From: Cellulomonas gilvus ATCC 13127
Lineage (GTDB): Bacteria > Actinomycetota > Actinomycetes > Actinomycetales > Cellulomonadaceae
NCBI RefSeq assembly: GCF_000218545.1
Contig: NC_015671.1
Span: 434,001 to 498,000 of the forward strand
Length of the DNA: 64,000 bases
Direction: 5' to 3'
Shown: positions 7,865-19,262 of the stretch, one piece after another
How positions within the stretch are numbered: position 1 is the first letter of the stretch
Layout: each line of letters opens with the position of its first letter
Made by a program: the position numbers and the translations under genes
The notes under the pieces: generated by a model
Database searches by the model: none
The model's input: only the letters and a program-made list of their open reading frames with translations
What the model was told of the DNA's origin: nothing

Positions 7865-9057
7865 GCCCGGGCGCCTCCCGCGCACGCCGCGCCGACGAGA
7901 TCGCGTTCGCCGCGCAGGGATACGCGCTCACCACCATCCTGGCGAGCCTGCCCGTGGTGCAGGACCGCTACGACATCAGCGAGGACCAGCTGACCCTCGC
8001 GGTGCTCGGGGTGCTGCTGGCGGCGGCGGGCGGCTCGGGCGTCGCGGACTGGATCAGCCGGCGCCCCGGCGGGAGCCGCGTCGCGCTCGCGGCGGGCCTC
8101 CTGGCCATCGCGGGGACGCTGCCGCTCGTCGCGCTCGCGCCCACGTTCGTCCTGGCCGTCGTCGCGTTCGCGTTGTACGGCGTCGCGCTCGGGATGGTGG
8201 ACGCGGGGACGAACATGCAGGGGGTCGCCGTGCAGCGCGTGTACGGCCGCCCGCTCATGTCCGGGTTCCACGCGGGCTGGTCGGTGGGCGCGATCATCGG
8301 CGCGCTGGTCTGCGCGGCGACCGTGATGTGGCTGCCCAGCGACCCGGTGATCCTCATCCTGCTGACCGGTGTGCCCGTGGCGCTCGTCGCGGGCCTCGTG
8401 ATGCTGCGCGACGGCCTGGTGGTGGACACCGCTCCGGGCGTCGAGCACACCGGTGAGAAGCCGCCGGTCCCGTGGGGGCCGCTGCTGGTGCTCGGCGGTG
8501 CGCTGCTCGCGTTCTACGCCGCGGACAACGCCGCACAGACGTGGGGCTCGCTGTACGTCGACGAGACGCTCGAGGCCGAGGCGTGGCTCGGGCCGCTCAC
8601 GCTCGCCGCGTACCTGTTCACCGCGCTGCTGCCGCGTCTGTTCGGCGACGCCGCGGTGCGCCGGTGGGGGCGGGTTCGGGTGGTGCGCACCGCGTCGCTC
8701 GTCGCGGCGGCGGGGCTGCTGGTGGTGGTGGTCGCACCCGGCATCGGGCTCGGGCTCGCGGGCTTCGCGATCGCGGGCGCGGGCCTGGGGCTCGGGGCGC
8801 CCCTGTGCTTCTCCGCGGCGGGTGCGCTGTCGCCCGACGACGCCGATGCGGTGGTCGCACGGCTCAACGTCTTCAACTACGGCGGCACGCTCATGGGTGC
8901 CGTGCTCGTGGGGGTCATCAGCGGGATGTCGTCGTTCCGCTGGGGCTTCCTCGTCCCCGTCGTCCTGGTCCTGGGGATCACGGCGATCGCGGGCCGGTTC
9001 TCGGTGCACGACGACGCGGACGCCGAGCAGGCGCGGCGCAGAGAGGTGGAGGCATGA
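7861..9057 (+). CDS. Major facilitator superfamily transporter
   Basis: 398 aa with about twelve hydrophobic segments, an early loop with a degenerate MFS signature (DWISRRPGGSR) and the motif DAGTNMQGVAVQ, seen in FucP/YbjJ-like MFS members. The start is GTG 7861, overlapping the tetR stop; its own stop overlaps the ATG of the following PLP enzyme. Regulator, transporter and enzyme thus form one coupled operon, suggesting uptake or efflux of the amino acid-like substrate of the enzyme. Confidence 0.85.
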   Translation: MSPGASRARRADEIAFAAQGYALTTILASLPVVQDRYDISEDQLTLAVLGVLLAAAGGSGVADWISRRPGGSRVALAAGLLAIAGTLPLVALAPTFVLAVVAFALYGVALGMVDAGTNMQGVAVQRVYGRPLMSGFHAGWSVGAIIGALVCAATVMWLPSDPVILILLTGVPVALVAGLVMLRDGLVVDTAPGVEHTGEKPPVPWGPLLVLGGALLAFYAADNAAQTWGSLYVDETLEAEAWLGPLTLAAYLFTALLPRLFGDAAVRRWGRVRVVRTASLVAAAGLLVVVVAPGIGLGLAGFAIAGAGLGLGAPLCFSAAGALSPDDADAVVARLNVFNYGGTLMGAVLVGVISGMSSFRWGFLVPVVLVLGITAIAGRFSVHDDADAEQARRREVEA

Positions 9058-10232
9058 CGCTCGGAGAACGGCTCGACGCCGCGACGCGGCACCTGCCTGC
9101 ACCGCTCGTCGTCGTGGACCTCGACGCGCTCGAGGCGAACGCGGCCGACCTGGTGACCCGCGCCGCCGGGACGCCCGTGCGCGTCGCGAGCAAGTCCGTG
9201 CGCGTGCGCGGCGTGCTCGAGCGCGTGCTCGCGACCCCGGGCTTCGCGGGCGTGATGTCCTACTCGCTGCGCGAGGCGCACTGGCTCGCGCAGCACGGCG
9301 TCACGGACGTGCTCATGGGCTACCCGACCGTGGACACCGGCGCGCTCGACGCGCTCGCGGCCGACCCCGTGGCGGCGCGTGCGGTGACGCTCATGGTCGA
9401 CGACGTGGCGCAGGCGGACCTGGCCGCGAAGGCGGCCGCGGCGCACGGGACGACGCTGCGGGTGTGCCTCGACATCGACGCGTCGCTGGGGGTCGGCGTG
9501 GGTCCCCTGCGCGCGCACCTCGGCGTGCGCCGCTCACCCGTGCACACGCCCGCGGACGCCGGGCTGCTCGCGGAGCAGCTCGCCGAGCGCGACGGGCTCG
9601 AGGTCCGCGGCCTGATGTTCTACGAGGCGCAGGTGGCGGGCATGCCCGACGCGAGCGCCGCGGTGCGTGCCGTGAAGCGGCTCTCGGTGTGGGACCTGGC
9701 CCAGCGCCGCGCGCTGGTGCTCGACGCCGTCACGCAGGCCGTGGGCCACCGGCTGGACCTGGTGAACTCGGGCGGCTCGGGCTCGGTGCAGACCTCGGTG
9801 TCCGACCCCACCGTCACCGAGGTCACCGCGGGTTCGGGGCTGTTCGTCCCGACGCTGTTCGACGGGTACCGCTCGTTCGAGCCCCGCCCCGCGGCGTTCT
9901 TCGGGCTGGACGTGGTGCGCGTGCCCGCGCCGGGCTTCGCGACCGCGTTCGGCGGCGGCTACATCGCGTCCGGCCCGCCGACCGCGTCGCGCCAGCCGCT
10001 GCCCGTGTCACCCGCCGGGCTCGCGCTCACCGGCCGTGAGGGTGCGGGTGAGGTGCAGACGCCGCTGCGGCTGCGCGGGCGCGCGGACCTGCGCGTGGGC
10101 GACCGGGTGTGGTTCCGGCACGCCAAGTCGGGTGAGGTCATGGAGCGGTTCCGCGACGTGCACCTGGTGCGCGGCGAGGCGGTCGAGGCGACCGTGCCGA
10201 CGTACCGCGGCGAGGAGCGCTGCTTCGGCTGA
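9054..10232 (+). CDS. Fold-type III PLP enzyme, D-threonine aldolase/alanine racemase-like
   Basis: 392 aa. The N-terminal alanine-racemase-like barrel begins [17 protein letters not shown] and has [16 protein letters not shown] (about residues 43-58), where the Lys is the expected PLP-linking residue. The C-terminal half with [10 protein letters not shown] matches the D-serine dehydratase/D-threonine aldolase branch (amino acid deaminase/aldolase) and not the classical Alr dimer. The substrate is unassigned. It is coupled to the MFS gene by ATGA and ends the inserted block before cysS. Confidence 0.8.
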   Translation: MTLGERLDAATRHLPAPLVVVDLDALEANAADLVTRAAGTPVRVASKSVRVRGVLERVLATPGFAGVMSYSLREAHWLAQHGVTDVLMGYPTVDTGALDALAADPVAARAVTLMVDDVAQADLAAKAAAAHGTTLRVCLDIDASLGVGVGPLRAHLGVRRSPVHTPADAGLLAEQLAERDGLEVRGLMFYEAQVAGMPDASAAVRAVKRLSVWDLAQRRALVLDAVTQAVGHRLDLVNSGGSGSVQTSVSDPTVTEVTAGSGLFVPTLFDGYRSFEPRPAAFFGLDVVRVPAPGFATAFGGGYIASGPPTASRQPLPVSPAGLALTGREGAGEVQTPLRLRGRADLRVGDRVWFRHAKSGEVMERFRDVHLVRGEAVEATVPTYRGEERCFG

Positions 10233-10281
10233 CCAGGGACGGGGCGCACGCGCGCCGACCGCGCCCCGCACGGCCCGCCGG

Positions 10282-10287
10282 TAACCT
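10282..10287 (+). promoter_or_regulatory. cysS leaderless -10 (TAACCT)
   Basis: Seven nt separate TAACCT from the cysS GTG (10295) and there is no ribosome binding site. This implies that cysS-rlmB has its own promoter, separate from the inserted operon upstream. Confidence 0.55.
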
Positions 10288-10294
10288 TGCACGC

Positions 10295-11728
10295 GTGACC
10301 CTTCGCCTGTTCGACTCCGCCACGCGCACGGTGCGCGACTTCGTCCCCCGCGTCGCGGGCGAGGTCGGCATCTACCTGTGCGGTGCGACCGTCCAGGCAC
10401 CCCCGCACGTCGGCCACGTGCGCTCGGGCGTCGCGTTCGATGTCCTGGTCCGCTGGCTGCGCCGCCAGGGGACGCGCGTGACCCTGGTCCGCAACGTCAC
10501 GGACGTCGACGACAAGATCCTGGCCAAGTCCGCGGCCGCGGGTGAGCCCTGGTGGGCGTGGGCCATGGACAACGAGCGGGCGTTCACCCGTGCCTACGAC
10601 GCGCTGGGCGTCCTGCCGCCCACGTACGAGCCCCGCGCCACGGGTCACGTGCCCGCGATGGTCGAGCTCATGAGCACGCTCGTCGAGCGTGGGCACGCGT
10701 ACGTCGCGGGCGACGGTGACGTGTACTTCGACGTCCGCTCGTTCCCGGAGTACGGCGCGCTGACGAACCAGCGCCTCGAGGACATGGCCCCGGCTCCCGA
10801 CGACGCGCCCGAGGCCGGCGACAAGCGCGACCCGCACGACTTCGCGCTGTGGAAGGCCGCCAAGCCCGGCGAGCCCGAGACGGCCGCATGGGACACGCCG
10901 TTCGGCCGCGGCCGGCCCGGGTGGCACCTGGAGTGCTCCGCGATGGCCGCGCGCTACCTGGGCCCGGAGTTCGACATCCACGGCGGAGGCCTGGACCTGC
11001 GCTTCCCGCACCACGAGAACGAGCTCGCGCAGTCGCACGCCGCGGGTCAGCCGTTCGCGCGGTTCTGGTTGCACAACGGCTGGGTCACGCAGGGCGGCAC
11101 CAAGATGAGCAAGTCGCTCGGCAACGGGCTGCTCGTGGACGCGGTGCTCGCGCAGTCCCGTGCGGTCGTCGTCCGGTACGCGCTGACCGCGGTGCAGTAC
11201 CGCTCGATGCTCGAGTGGAGCGACGACACGCTGCGCGAGGCCGAGGCCACGTGGGACCGGCTCGCGGGGTTCGTCGAGCGTGCCGTCGAGCAGGTGGGCG
11301 CGGCCTCCGACGACGAGGTCGCCACCGCCGAGCTGCCCGCCGAGTTCGTCGCCGCGATGGACGACGACCTCAACGTGCCGGCCGCGCTCGCGGTGGTGCA
11401 CGAGACGCTCCGGGCCGGCAACACGGCGCTCGCCGCAGGTGACCACGCGGCGGCCCGTGCGGCGATGGTCGCGCTGCGTGCGATGCTCGACGTGCTCGGC
11501 CTGGACCCCGGTGCCGCGCAGTGGCGCGCCCGCGGCGGCGACCAGCGCCACGTCCGCGCGCTCGAGGCCGTCGTCGGCGCCGAGCTCGAGGCCCGCGCCG
11601 CCGCGCGCGCCGCACGTGACTTCACCACCTCCGACGCGATCCGCGACCGCCTGGCGGCCGCGGGGATCGTCGTCGAGGACTCGTCTGCAGGCGCGCGGTG
11701 GACGCTCGCCCCCCGATCGGAGGACTGA
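10295..11728 (+). CDS. cysS: Cysteinyl-tRNA synthetase
   Basis: 477 aa. Charges tRNA-Cys. The class I HIGH motif appears as HVGHVR (about residues 38-43) and KMSKS near residue 271. Zinc ligands are visible in [17 protein letters not shown] and FPHHENE. The full-length anticodon-binding end distinguishes it from MshC-type ligases. The GTG start is supported by the leaderless -10. The stop overlaps the rlmB start (TGATG). Confidence 0.95.
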   Translation: MTLRLFDSATRTVRDFVPRVAGEVGIYLCGATVQAPPHVGHVRSGVAFDVLVRWLRRQGTRVTLVRNVTDVDDKILAKSAAAGEPWWAWAMDNERAFTRAYDALGVLPPTYEPRATGHVPAMVELMSTLVERGHAYVAGDGDVYFDVRSFPEYGALTNQRLEDMAPAPDDAPEAGDKRDPHDFALWKAAKPGEPETAAWDTPFGRGRPGWHLECSAMAARYLGPEFDIHGGGLDLRFPHHENELAQSHAAGQPFARFWLHNGWVTQGGTKMSKSLGNGLLVDAVLAQSRAVVVRYALTAVQYRSMLEWSDDTLREAEATWDRLAGFVERAVEQVGAASDDEVATAELPAEFVAAMDDDLNVPAALAVVHETLRAGNTALAAGDHAAARAAMVALRAMLDVLGLDPGAAQWRARGGDQRHVRALEAVVGAELEARAAARAARDFTTSDAIRDRLAAAGIVVEDSSAGARWTLAPRSED

Positions 11729-12702
11729 TGGCCGGCAACTCCCAGCGCCGCGGCGCGACGCGCAAGGCGGGCTCGAAGAAGGGTGCGTCCGTCGGGACGG
11801 GCGGTCACAGCCGCAAGTCCCTCGAGGGCAAGGGCCCCACGCCCAAGGCCGAGGACCGTCCGTACCACGTGGCGCACAAGCGCAAGGCGTTGGCCGAGAA
11901 GCGGCAGGCGTCGCGCGGATCGTCGGGCCGTCCCGCGGGACTCAAAGGCGGCCGCAAGTCCTCGACGCACGAGATCGTGGGCGGCCGGAACTCGGTGCTC
12001 GAGGCGCTGCGCGTCGGCGTTCCCGTGACCACGGTGTACGTCGCGACCCGGCTCGAGGGTGACGACCGCACGCGCGAGATCATCTCGATCGCCGCGGACG
12101 CGGGCTACCCGCTGCTCGAGGTCACGCGCACGGAGCTGGACCGGCTCACCGACGGGTCGGTGCACCAGGGTGTCGCCATCCAGGTCCCGCCGTACCAGTA
12201 CGCCGACGACGAGGAGCTGCTCGACCTCGCGGAGGCCTCGGCGACCGCGCCCCTGGTGGTCGCGCTCGACGGCGTGACCGACCCGCGCAACCTCGGTGCG
12301 GTCCTGCGCTCGGCGGGTGCGTTCGGCGTGCACGGCCTGATGGTGCCCGAGCGTCGCTCGGCGGGCGTCACGGCCGCCGCGTGGAAGGTGTCCGCGGGTG
12401 CGGCGGCACGCGTGCCCGTGGCGCGCGTGACCAACCTGGCCCGCACGCTGCAGGAGTGGAAGAAGGCCGGCGTGTTCGTCGTGGGCCTGGACGGCGGTGG
12501 GGACGTCCCGATCGGCGACCTGCCGTTCGCCGCCGACCCGCTGGTCATCGTCGTGGGCTCGGAGGGCAAGGGCCTGTCCCGCCTGGTCCGCGAGCAGTGC
12601 GACGCGATCGCCTCGATCCCCATCGGGTCCGCGGTCGAGTCGCTCAACGCCGGCGTCGCGGCGGGCATCGCGCTGTACGAGGTGGCCCGCCACCGCGCCT
12701 GA
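11728..12702 (+). CDS. rlmB: 23S rRNA (guanosine-2'-O-)-methyltransferase RlmB (SpoU/TrmH family)
   Basis: 324 aa. Methylates a guanosine of 23S rRNA using SAM through a trefoil-knot fold. After a basic, low-complexity N-terminus of about 75 residues comes the substrate-binding domain (IVGGRNSVLEAL) and the SpoU domain with the three motifs LDGVTDPRNLGAVLR, VVGSEGKGL and IPIGSAVESLNAGVA. The basic N-tail is typical of actinobacterial members. It shares one base with cysS. Confidence 0.93.
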   Translation: MAGNSQRRGATRKAGSKKGASVGTGGHSRKSLEGKGPTPKAEDRPYHVAHKRKALAEKRQASRGSSGRPAGLKGGRKSSTHEIVGGRNSVLEALRVGVPVTTVYVATRLEGDDRTREIISIAADAGYPLLEVTRTELDRLTDGSVHQGVAIQVPPYQYADDEELLDLAEASATAPLVVALDGVTDPRNLGAVLRSAGAFGVHGLMVPERRSAGVTAAAWKVSAGAAARVPVARVTNLARTLQEWKKAGVFVVGLDGGGDVPIGDLPFAADPLVIVVGSEGKGLSRLVREQCDAIASIPIGSAVESLNAGVAAGIALYEVARHRA

Positions 12703-12714
12703 TGCGGGCGCGCG

Positions 12715-14001
12715 TCAGCCGATGAGCTCGTCGTCGGCCGAGCCCGGCTCACCCTCGCGCAGGTCCCCGGGCTGCACGCCCAGGATCGCCTGCTCGTCGG
12801 GCCGGTTCGGCAGGATGTGCTTGACGTAGCTCTTGACCGTCTCCTTCATGGGGACGTCGCGGTGCTGCTGCTGCGACAGGTACCAGCGGTGGTCGAGCAG
12901 CTCGTGGAAGATCTGCGCGGGCTCGAGCTTGCCGCGCAGCTCGCGCGGGACCTTGCGGACCGCGGGCTCGAACACCTCCGTGAGCCAGTCGTGCGCGACG
13001 AACGACTCGTCCTCCGCCTGCCGATCGGTGGCGGCGCGGTACTCGTCGAGGTCGTTGAGCAGCCGTCGGGCCTGGTGCTCGCCGACGTCCAGGCCCGTGA
13101 GGCGCATGAGGCGGCGGCTGTGGTGCCCCGACTCCACGACCTTGGGCTGGATGCGCACCGTGGTGCCGTCGACGTCCGTGGTGATGTCCAGCTCGCCCAC
13201 GTCGAAGCCCAGGTCGTTGAGCCGGTCGATGCGCGCCTGCACGCGCCACCGCTCGCCGTACCCGAACGACTCGGTCTCGGTCAGCGCGCGCCACAGCTCG
13301 CCGTACCGCTCGGCGAGCGCGTCACCGATCGCGACCGCGTCCACGTCCTCCTCGAGGAACTCGCCCGCCTGCAGGTCCATGAGCTCGCCGATGATGTTCA
13401 CGCGTGCGACCTCGAGGTCGTAGCCGCGCTGGCCGTCGGTCAGCTTCTGGTGCAGGTCGCCCGTCTCGGCGTCCACCAGGTACGCCGCGAACGTCTCCGC
13501 GTCCCGGCGGAACAGCGTGTTGGACAGCGAGACGTCGCCCCAGTAGAAGCCCGCCAGGTGCAGGCGCACCAGGAGGACCGCGAGCGCGTCGATCAGGCGC
13601 GTGGCGGTGTCCGGGCGCAGGGACTGGCTGAACAGCGAGCGGTAGGGCAGCGAGAACTGCAGGTGCTGGGTGATGAGCACGGCCTCGAGCGGCTCGCCCT
13701 CGGGTGAGCGGCGGCCCGTGATGACGCCCACGGGCTCCACCGACGGCACGTCGAGCCGGCGCAGCTGGCGCAGCAGCTCGTACTCGCGGTACGCCACCGT
13801 CTCGCCGATCTCCTTGACCGCGATCACGCGGCCGGACAGGCGTGCGAACCGCACGATGTGCCGGGAGATGCCGCGGGGGAGCGCGGCGAGCGTCTCGGTG
13901 GGCCACTGCTCCAGCGGGATGTGCCAGGGCAGGTCCAGCAGCGCGGGGTCGGGCGACGCCGCCGTGATCTGCAGCTGCTGGCGCGCGGGGGTCGGGCTCA
14001 T
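12715..14001 (-). CDS. DUF4032 protein with a kinase-like N-terminal domain
   Basis: 428 aa. The N-terminal half resembles lipopolysaccharide/RIO-like kinases: RVIAVKEIG could hold the ATP-binding Lys, YREYELLRQL a helix C Glu, FYWGDVSLSNTLF the catalytic Asp and Asn, and LVDAETG the metal-binding Asp. The C-terminal half is the DUF4032 domain. No Gly-rich loop is obvious. Substrate and partners are unknown. It converges on rlmB with 12 bp between them and may be leaderless (CAGGAT, 6 nt before the ATG). Confidence 0.8.
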   Translation of the reverse strand: MSPTPARQQLQITAASPDPALLDLPWHIPLEQWPTETLAALPRGISRHIVRFARLSGRVIAVKEIGETVAYREYELLRQLRRLDVPSVEPVGVITGRRSPEGEPLEAVLITQHLQFSLPYRSLFSQSLRPDTATRLIDALAVLLVRLHLAGFYWGDVSLSNTLFRRDAETFAAYLVDAETGDLHQKLTDGQRGYDLEVARVNIIGELMDLQAGEFLEEDVDAVAIGDALAERYGELWRALTETESFGYGERWRVQARIDRLNDLGFDVGELDITTDVDGTTVRIQPKVVESGHHSRRLMRLTGLDVGEHQARRLLNDLDEYRAATDRQAEDESFVAHDWLTEVFEPAVRKVPRELRGKLEPAQIFHELLDHRWYLSQQQHRDVPMKETVKSYVKHILPNRPDEQAILGVQPGDLREGEPGSADDELIG

Positions 14002-14037
14002 GCGCTCATCCTGCCAGCGACGTCCCACGCACGACGA

Positions 14038-14073
14038 AGGGGCGGTGGCAGCCGATCGGCCGCCACCGCCCCT
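14038..14073 (-). terminator. Hairpin terminator downstream of the ABC ATPase gene
   Basis: Perfect 12-bp arms AGGGGCGGTGGC (14038-14049) and GCCACCGCCCCT (14062-14073), 16 bp beyond the ATPase stop codon in the leftward direction. Confidence 0.75.
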
Positions 14074-14089
14074 CCGGGGTGCTCGAGGG

Positions 14090-15214
<1,125 letters not shown>

Positions 15215-15380
15215 GGCGCTACCAATCCCTTCACCGGCAGGTACGTGCCGGACGATCCGTCGTGAAAGGTGTGCAGTGTCTTCACTGACACAGGCGAGCG
15301 GTTGGCCCTGCTCGACCCGGGCCCATAGTGCCACAGATCGGTGTGGGCCCGGTCACGGCCTTGGTCCCGGCCCGGACCTG

Positions 15381-16868
15381 TCAGCCGGAGGCCAGGAGCA
15401 CCGCGGAGCCGTCGGTCAGCGTGAGCAGCAGGTGCCGGTCCCACGCCGTGACCCGGTGCAGCCCGGCGGTGTCGGCCAGCACCGTGGAGGCGTCACGCGT
15501 CCACCGCGACGCACCGTCGTCGGGCGCGAGGCCGTGCAGCGTCCCGTCCGCCGCGAACGCGACGAGGCTGTACCCGTCGGTGCCGACGAACACCGGCGAG
15601 CCGTCCAGGTCGACCGCCAGCAGGCGCTCCCCGGTCGCGGCCCGCCACGCGGCGACGCCGTCGACCGTCCCCGCGCTGACGACCCCGTCCAGGACGACGG
15701 CCGGCGTCGTCACGCCGCGCGCGGTCCACCGGACGTCGCCCGTGCGGGCGTCGCGCGCCACGAGCGTGTCCGTCGCGACCGTCCCGCTCAGCAGCAGCAC
15801 GTCGTCGGCGGACCCGTCGTCGACCGTCACGGCCGCGAGACGTTCCCGCACCGGGACCTCGCGTCCGTCTGCGAGGACGAGCAGCCCGCGCACCTCGGAC
15901 GGCCTCGACCACGGCGCCCAGACCAGCGCGCCCCCGGGGCCGAGCTCGGCCCAGCCGTCCACCCCCACGCTCACGTCCCGCTCCACGCGACCGTCCGCCA
16001 TCGACCACGCGTGCCCGCTGTGCACCAGCAGCACGCGGCCGTCGCGCGCGGAGAGCTCGGCGTCGGTCACGGCGCGGTCCGTGCCGGGGACCACGCGGTC
16101 CACGGGCCGCACGCCCGGTACGCGCACGTGCCACTGCGCCGCACCCGTGGTGGCGTCGGTCGCGACGACGAGCCAGCCGACCGCGCTGCCCTGGCCCGTG
16201 CCGTGCGGCACGGACTGCCGGGTCGCCACGACGAGGTCCGCCCCCGACGTGGTCCACGCGGCACCCTCGGGCAGCGCGCGCGTGGTCAGCACGCGGCCGT
16301 CGATGCCGTCGATCACCGCGACGCGCGTGCCACCGAGCGCGGGGCTGGTCAGGGCGCACAGCAGGCGGGGGCCCGTGAGCGCCTCGCACCACGTCCAGCG
16401 CGGTTCGCTGGGGCGTCGGCGCAGCTCCGCAGACTCCACCGCGTCCAGCGGGAACAGCACCTGCCACACGGGGCGCCCGGTGCGCGCGTCGTAGCCGCGG
16501 ATCGTGGCGTCCTCGGCGGGCGTCCAGCCCTGCTCGTCCAGGTCGCCGCGCCACAGCCCGGAGCGCACGGACACGGCCCGCCCCGCGACCGGGACGCCCA
16601 CCAGCTGCTCCTCGCCGCCGCCCAGGTGCCACAGCGCGTGCAGCGGGCCGTCGACGGGCTGCAGCACGCCCGCGACGCCCGAGAGCCGGTCCTCGCGCAT
16701 GCGGTCGCGCGCGTCAAGCGTGACCTGCACCGCGACGACCCCGACGAGCGCGAGCACGCCTGCGAGGACGGCCGCGAGCGGCACGCGGCGGCGGGGTCCG
16801 TCGGAGCGCGGCGCACGTGGCGGAGGCGGCTCCTCGTCGAGCGCCACCGCCTGCATCCGGGCGGGCAC
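15381..16868 (-). CDS. Membrane-anchored PQQ-like beta-propeller protein
   Basis: 495 aa. One N-terminal transmembrane segment (about residues 30-48, PLAAVLAGVLALVGVVAVQV) places the rest outside. That part is built of PQQ-like repeats with the recurring pattern aromatic/AR(T)G-variable-W (DARTGRPVWQVL, DARTGDVRWTA), typical of an eight-bladed propeller. Ligand and function are unknown; it may scaffold envelope proteins. The GTG at 16868 lies 6 nt after TACCGT and so is probably leaderless; an in-frame ATG follows four codons later. Confidence 0.75.
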   Translation of the reverse strand: MPARMQAVALDEEPPPPRAPRSDGPRRRVPLAAVLAGVLALVGVVAVQVTLDARDRMREDRLSGVAGVLQPVDGPLHALWHLGGGEEQLVGVPVAGRAVSVRSGLWRGDLDEQGWTPAEDATIRGYDARTGRPVWQVLFPLDAVESAELRRRPSEPRWTWCEALTGPRLLCALTSPALGGTRVAVIDGIDGRVLTTRALPEGAAWTTSGADLVVATRQSVPHGTGQGSAVGWLVVATDATTGAAQWHVRVPGVRPVDRVVPGTDRAVTDAELSARDGRVLLVHSGHAWSMADGRVERDVSVGVDGWAELGPGGALVWAPWSRPSEVRGLLVLADGREVPVRERLAAVTVDDGSADDVLLLSGTVATDTLVARDARTGDVRWTARGVTTPAVVLDGVVSAGTVDGVAAWRAATGERLLAVDLDGSPVFVGTDGYSLVAFAADGTLHGLAPDDGASRWTRDASTVLADTAGLHRVTAWDRHLLLTLTDGSAVLLASG

Positions 16869-16874
16869 ACGGGC

Positions 16875-16880
16875 ACGGTA
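16875..16880 (-). promoter_or_regulatory. Leaderless -10 (TACCGT) of the propeller gene
   Basis: Reading leftward, TACCGT is 6 nt before GTG 16868, with no ribosome binding site between. Confidence 0.45.
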
Positions 16881-16935
16881 ACGCCGTGCGTCGCGCGTGC
16901 CCAGGGTGCCGGCCCGCGGACGAGCGGTCGGGGGC

Positions 16936-17734
16936 TCAGGCCTCGAGCGCGTCGGCGAGCGCGGCGAGCGCGGAGACCATGGCCGAGGGGTCCGTCACGC
17001 GCAGGCGTGCGTGCGTGTCGCCCGGGCCCACCTTGACCGTGAGGTCGCCCGGCTCGAGCGCCGCGAACATGCGCTCGTCGGTCACGTCGTCACCCGCGCA
17101 CACCACCACGCGCGCTCCGAGCTCGTCGCGCAGCGCGCGCAGCGCGTCGCCCTTGCTCGCGTGCAGCACCGAGATCTCGACGACGTCCTTGCCGTCCAGC
17201 ACGCCCGTGCCGAGCTCGTCGCCGAGCGCGAGCGCCTCGGCGCGTGCGGCCGCGGCGTCGTCGCGTGCCGCCAGGCGCGAGTGCACCACCACCGCCGTGG
17301 GCTTGGTCTCGACCCACACCCCGTCGCGTCCGTCGGCGACCGCCGCAGCACGCGTGCCGAGCGCCGTGAGGCGGTCGGCCTGCTCGTCGGTCAGCCGCAC
17401 GTCGTCGCGCTCCAGGCCGTCCGCCGTGACGTGCGCCCGCTCGGCGCCGTGCGAACCGACCAGGTACGTGCCGGCCGGGACCTCGGCGAGCTCGTGCAGC
17501 TCGTGCAGCGCACGTCCGGAGACGAGCGCGAGGGCCACGTCGGGCGTCGCGACGAGACGGCGCAGCGGGTCCACGCCCGCGGGCAGGATCCGGGACGCGG
17601 ACGGGTCGTCCTGCAGCGGGGCGAGCGTGCCGTCGAAGTCGAGCGCGACGAGCAAAGGGCGCGCGGAGCGGTCTGTACCGACGCGCGCGAGGGCCGCGGC
17701 GGCGTCCTCGTCGAGCGCGTCGGTCGGCTGTGCG

Positions 17735-17742
<8 letters not shown>
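16936..17742 (-). CDS. otsB: Trehalose-6-phosphate phosphatase
   Basis: 268 aa. HAD-superfamily phosphatase; the nucleophile motif is [13 protein letters not shown] (about residues 30-42), with [10 protein letters not shown], the [12 protein letters not shown] segment and [14 protein letters not shown] holding the acidic metal site. It converts trehalose-6-phosphate to trehalose after OtsA. The ATG at 17742 is used because upstream codons lie inside otsA; it overlaps the otsA stop by 8 bp, so the two are coupled. Confidence 0.92.
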
Positions 17743-19171
<1,429 letters not shown>

Positions 19172-19249
19172 AGCATCTCTCCTGCAGGGTGGGCGAATCT
19201 CGACCCTAGCCCGTGGTGCGTCCGCGCCGCGCGGCGAGCGGCCTGCGGC

Positions 19250-19255
19250 TAGCGT
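19250..19255 (+). promoter_or_regulatory. Leaderless -10 (TAGCGT) of the kinase gene
   Basis: TAGCGT is 7 nt upstream of ATG 19263 and overlaps the alternative GTG at 19254, which rules that GTG out if the promoter is real. Confidence 0.5.
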
Positions 19256-19262
19256 GACCCGG

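Noticed and set aside
19254..19262. GTG 19254 as kinase start
   Set aside because: It overlaps the TAGCGT hexamer that sits 7 nt before ATG 19263, as in the other leaderless genes.
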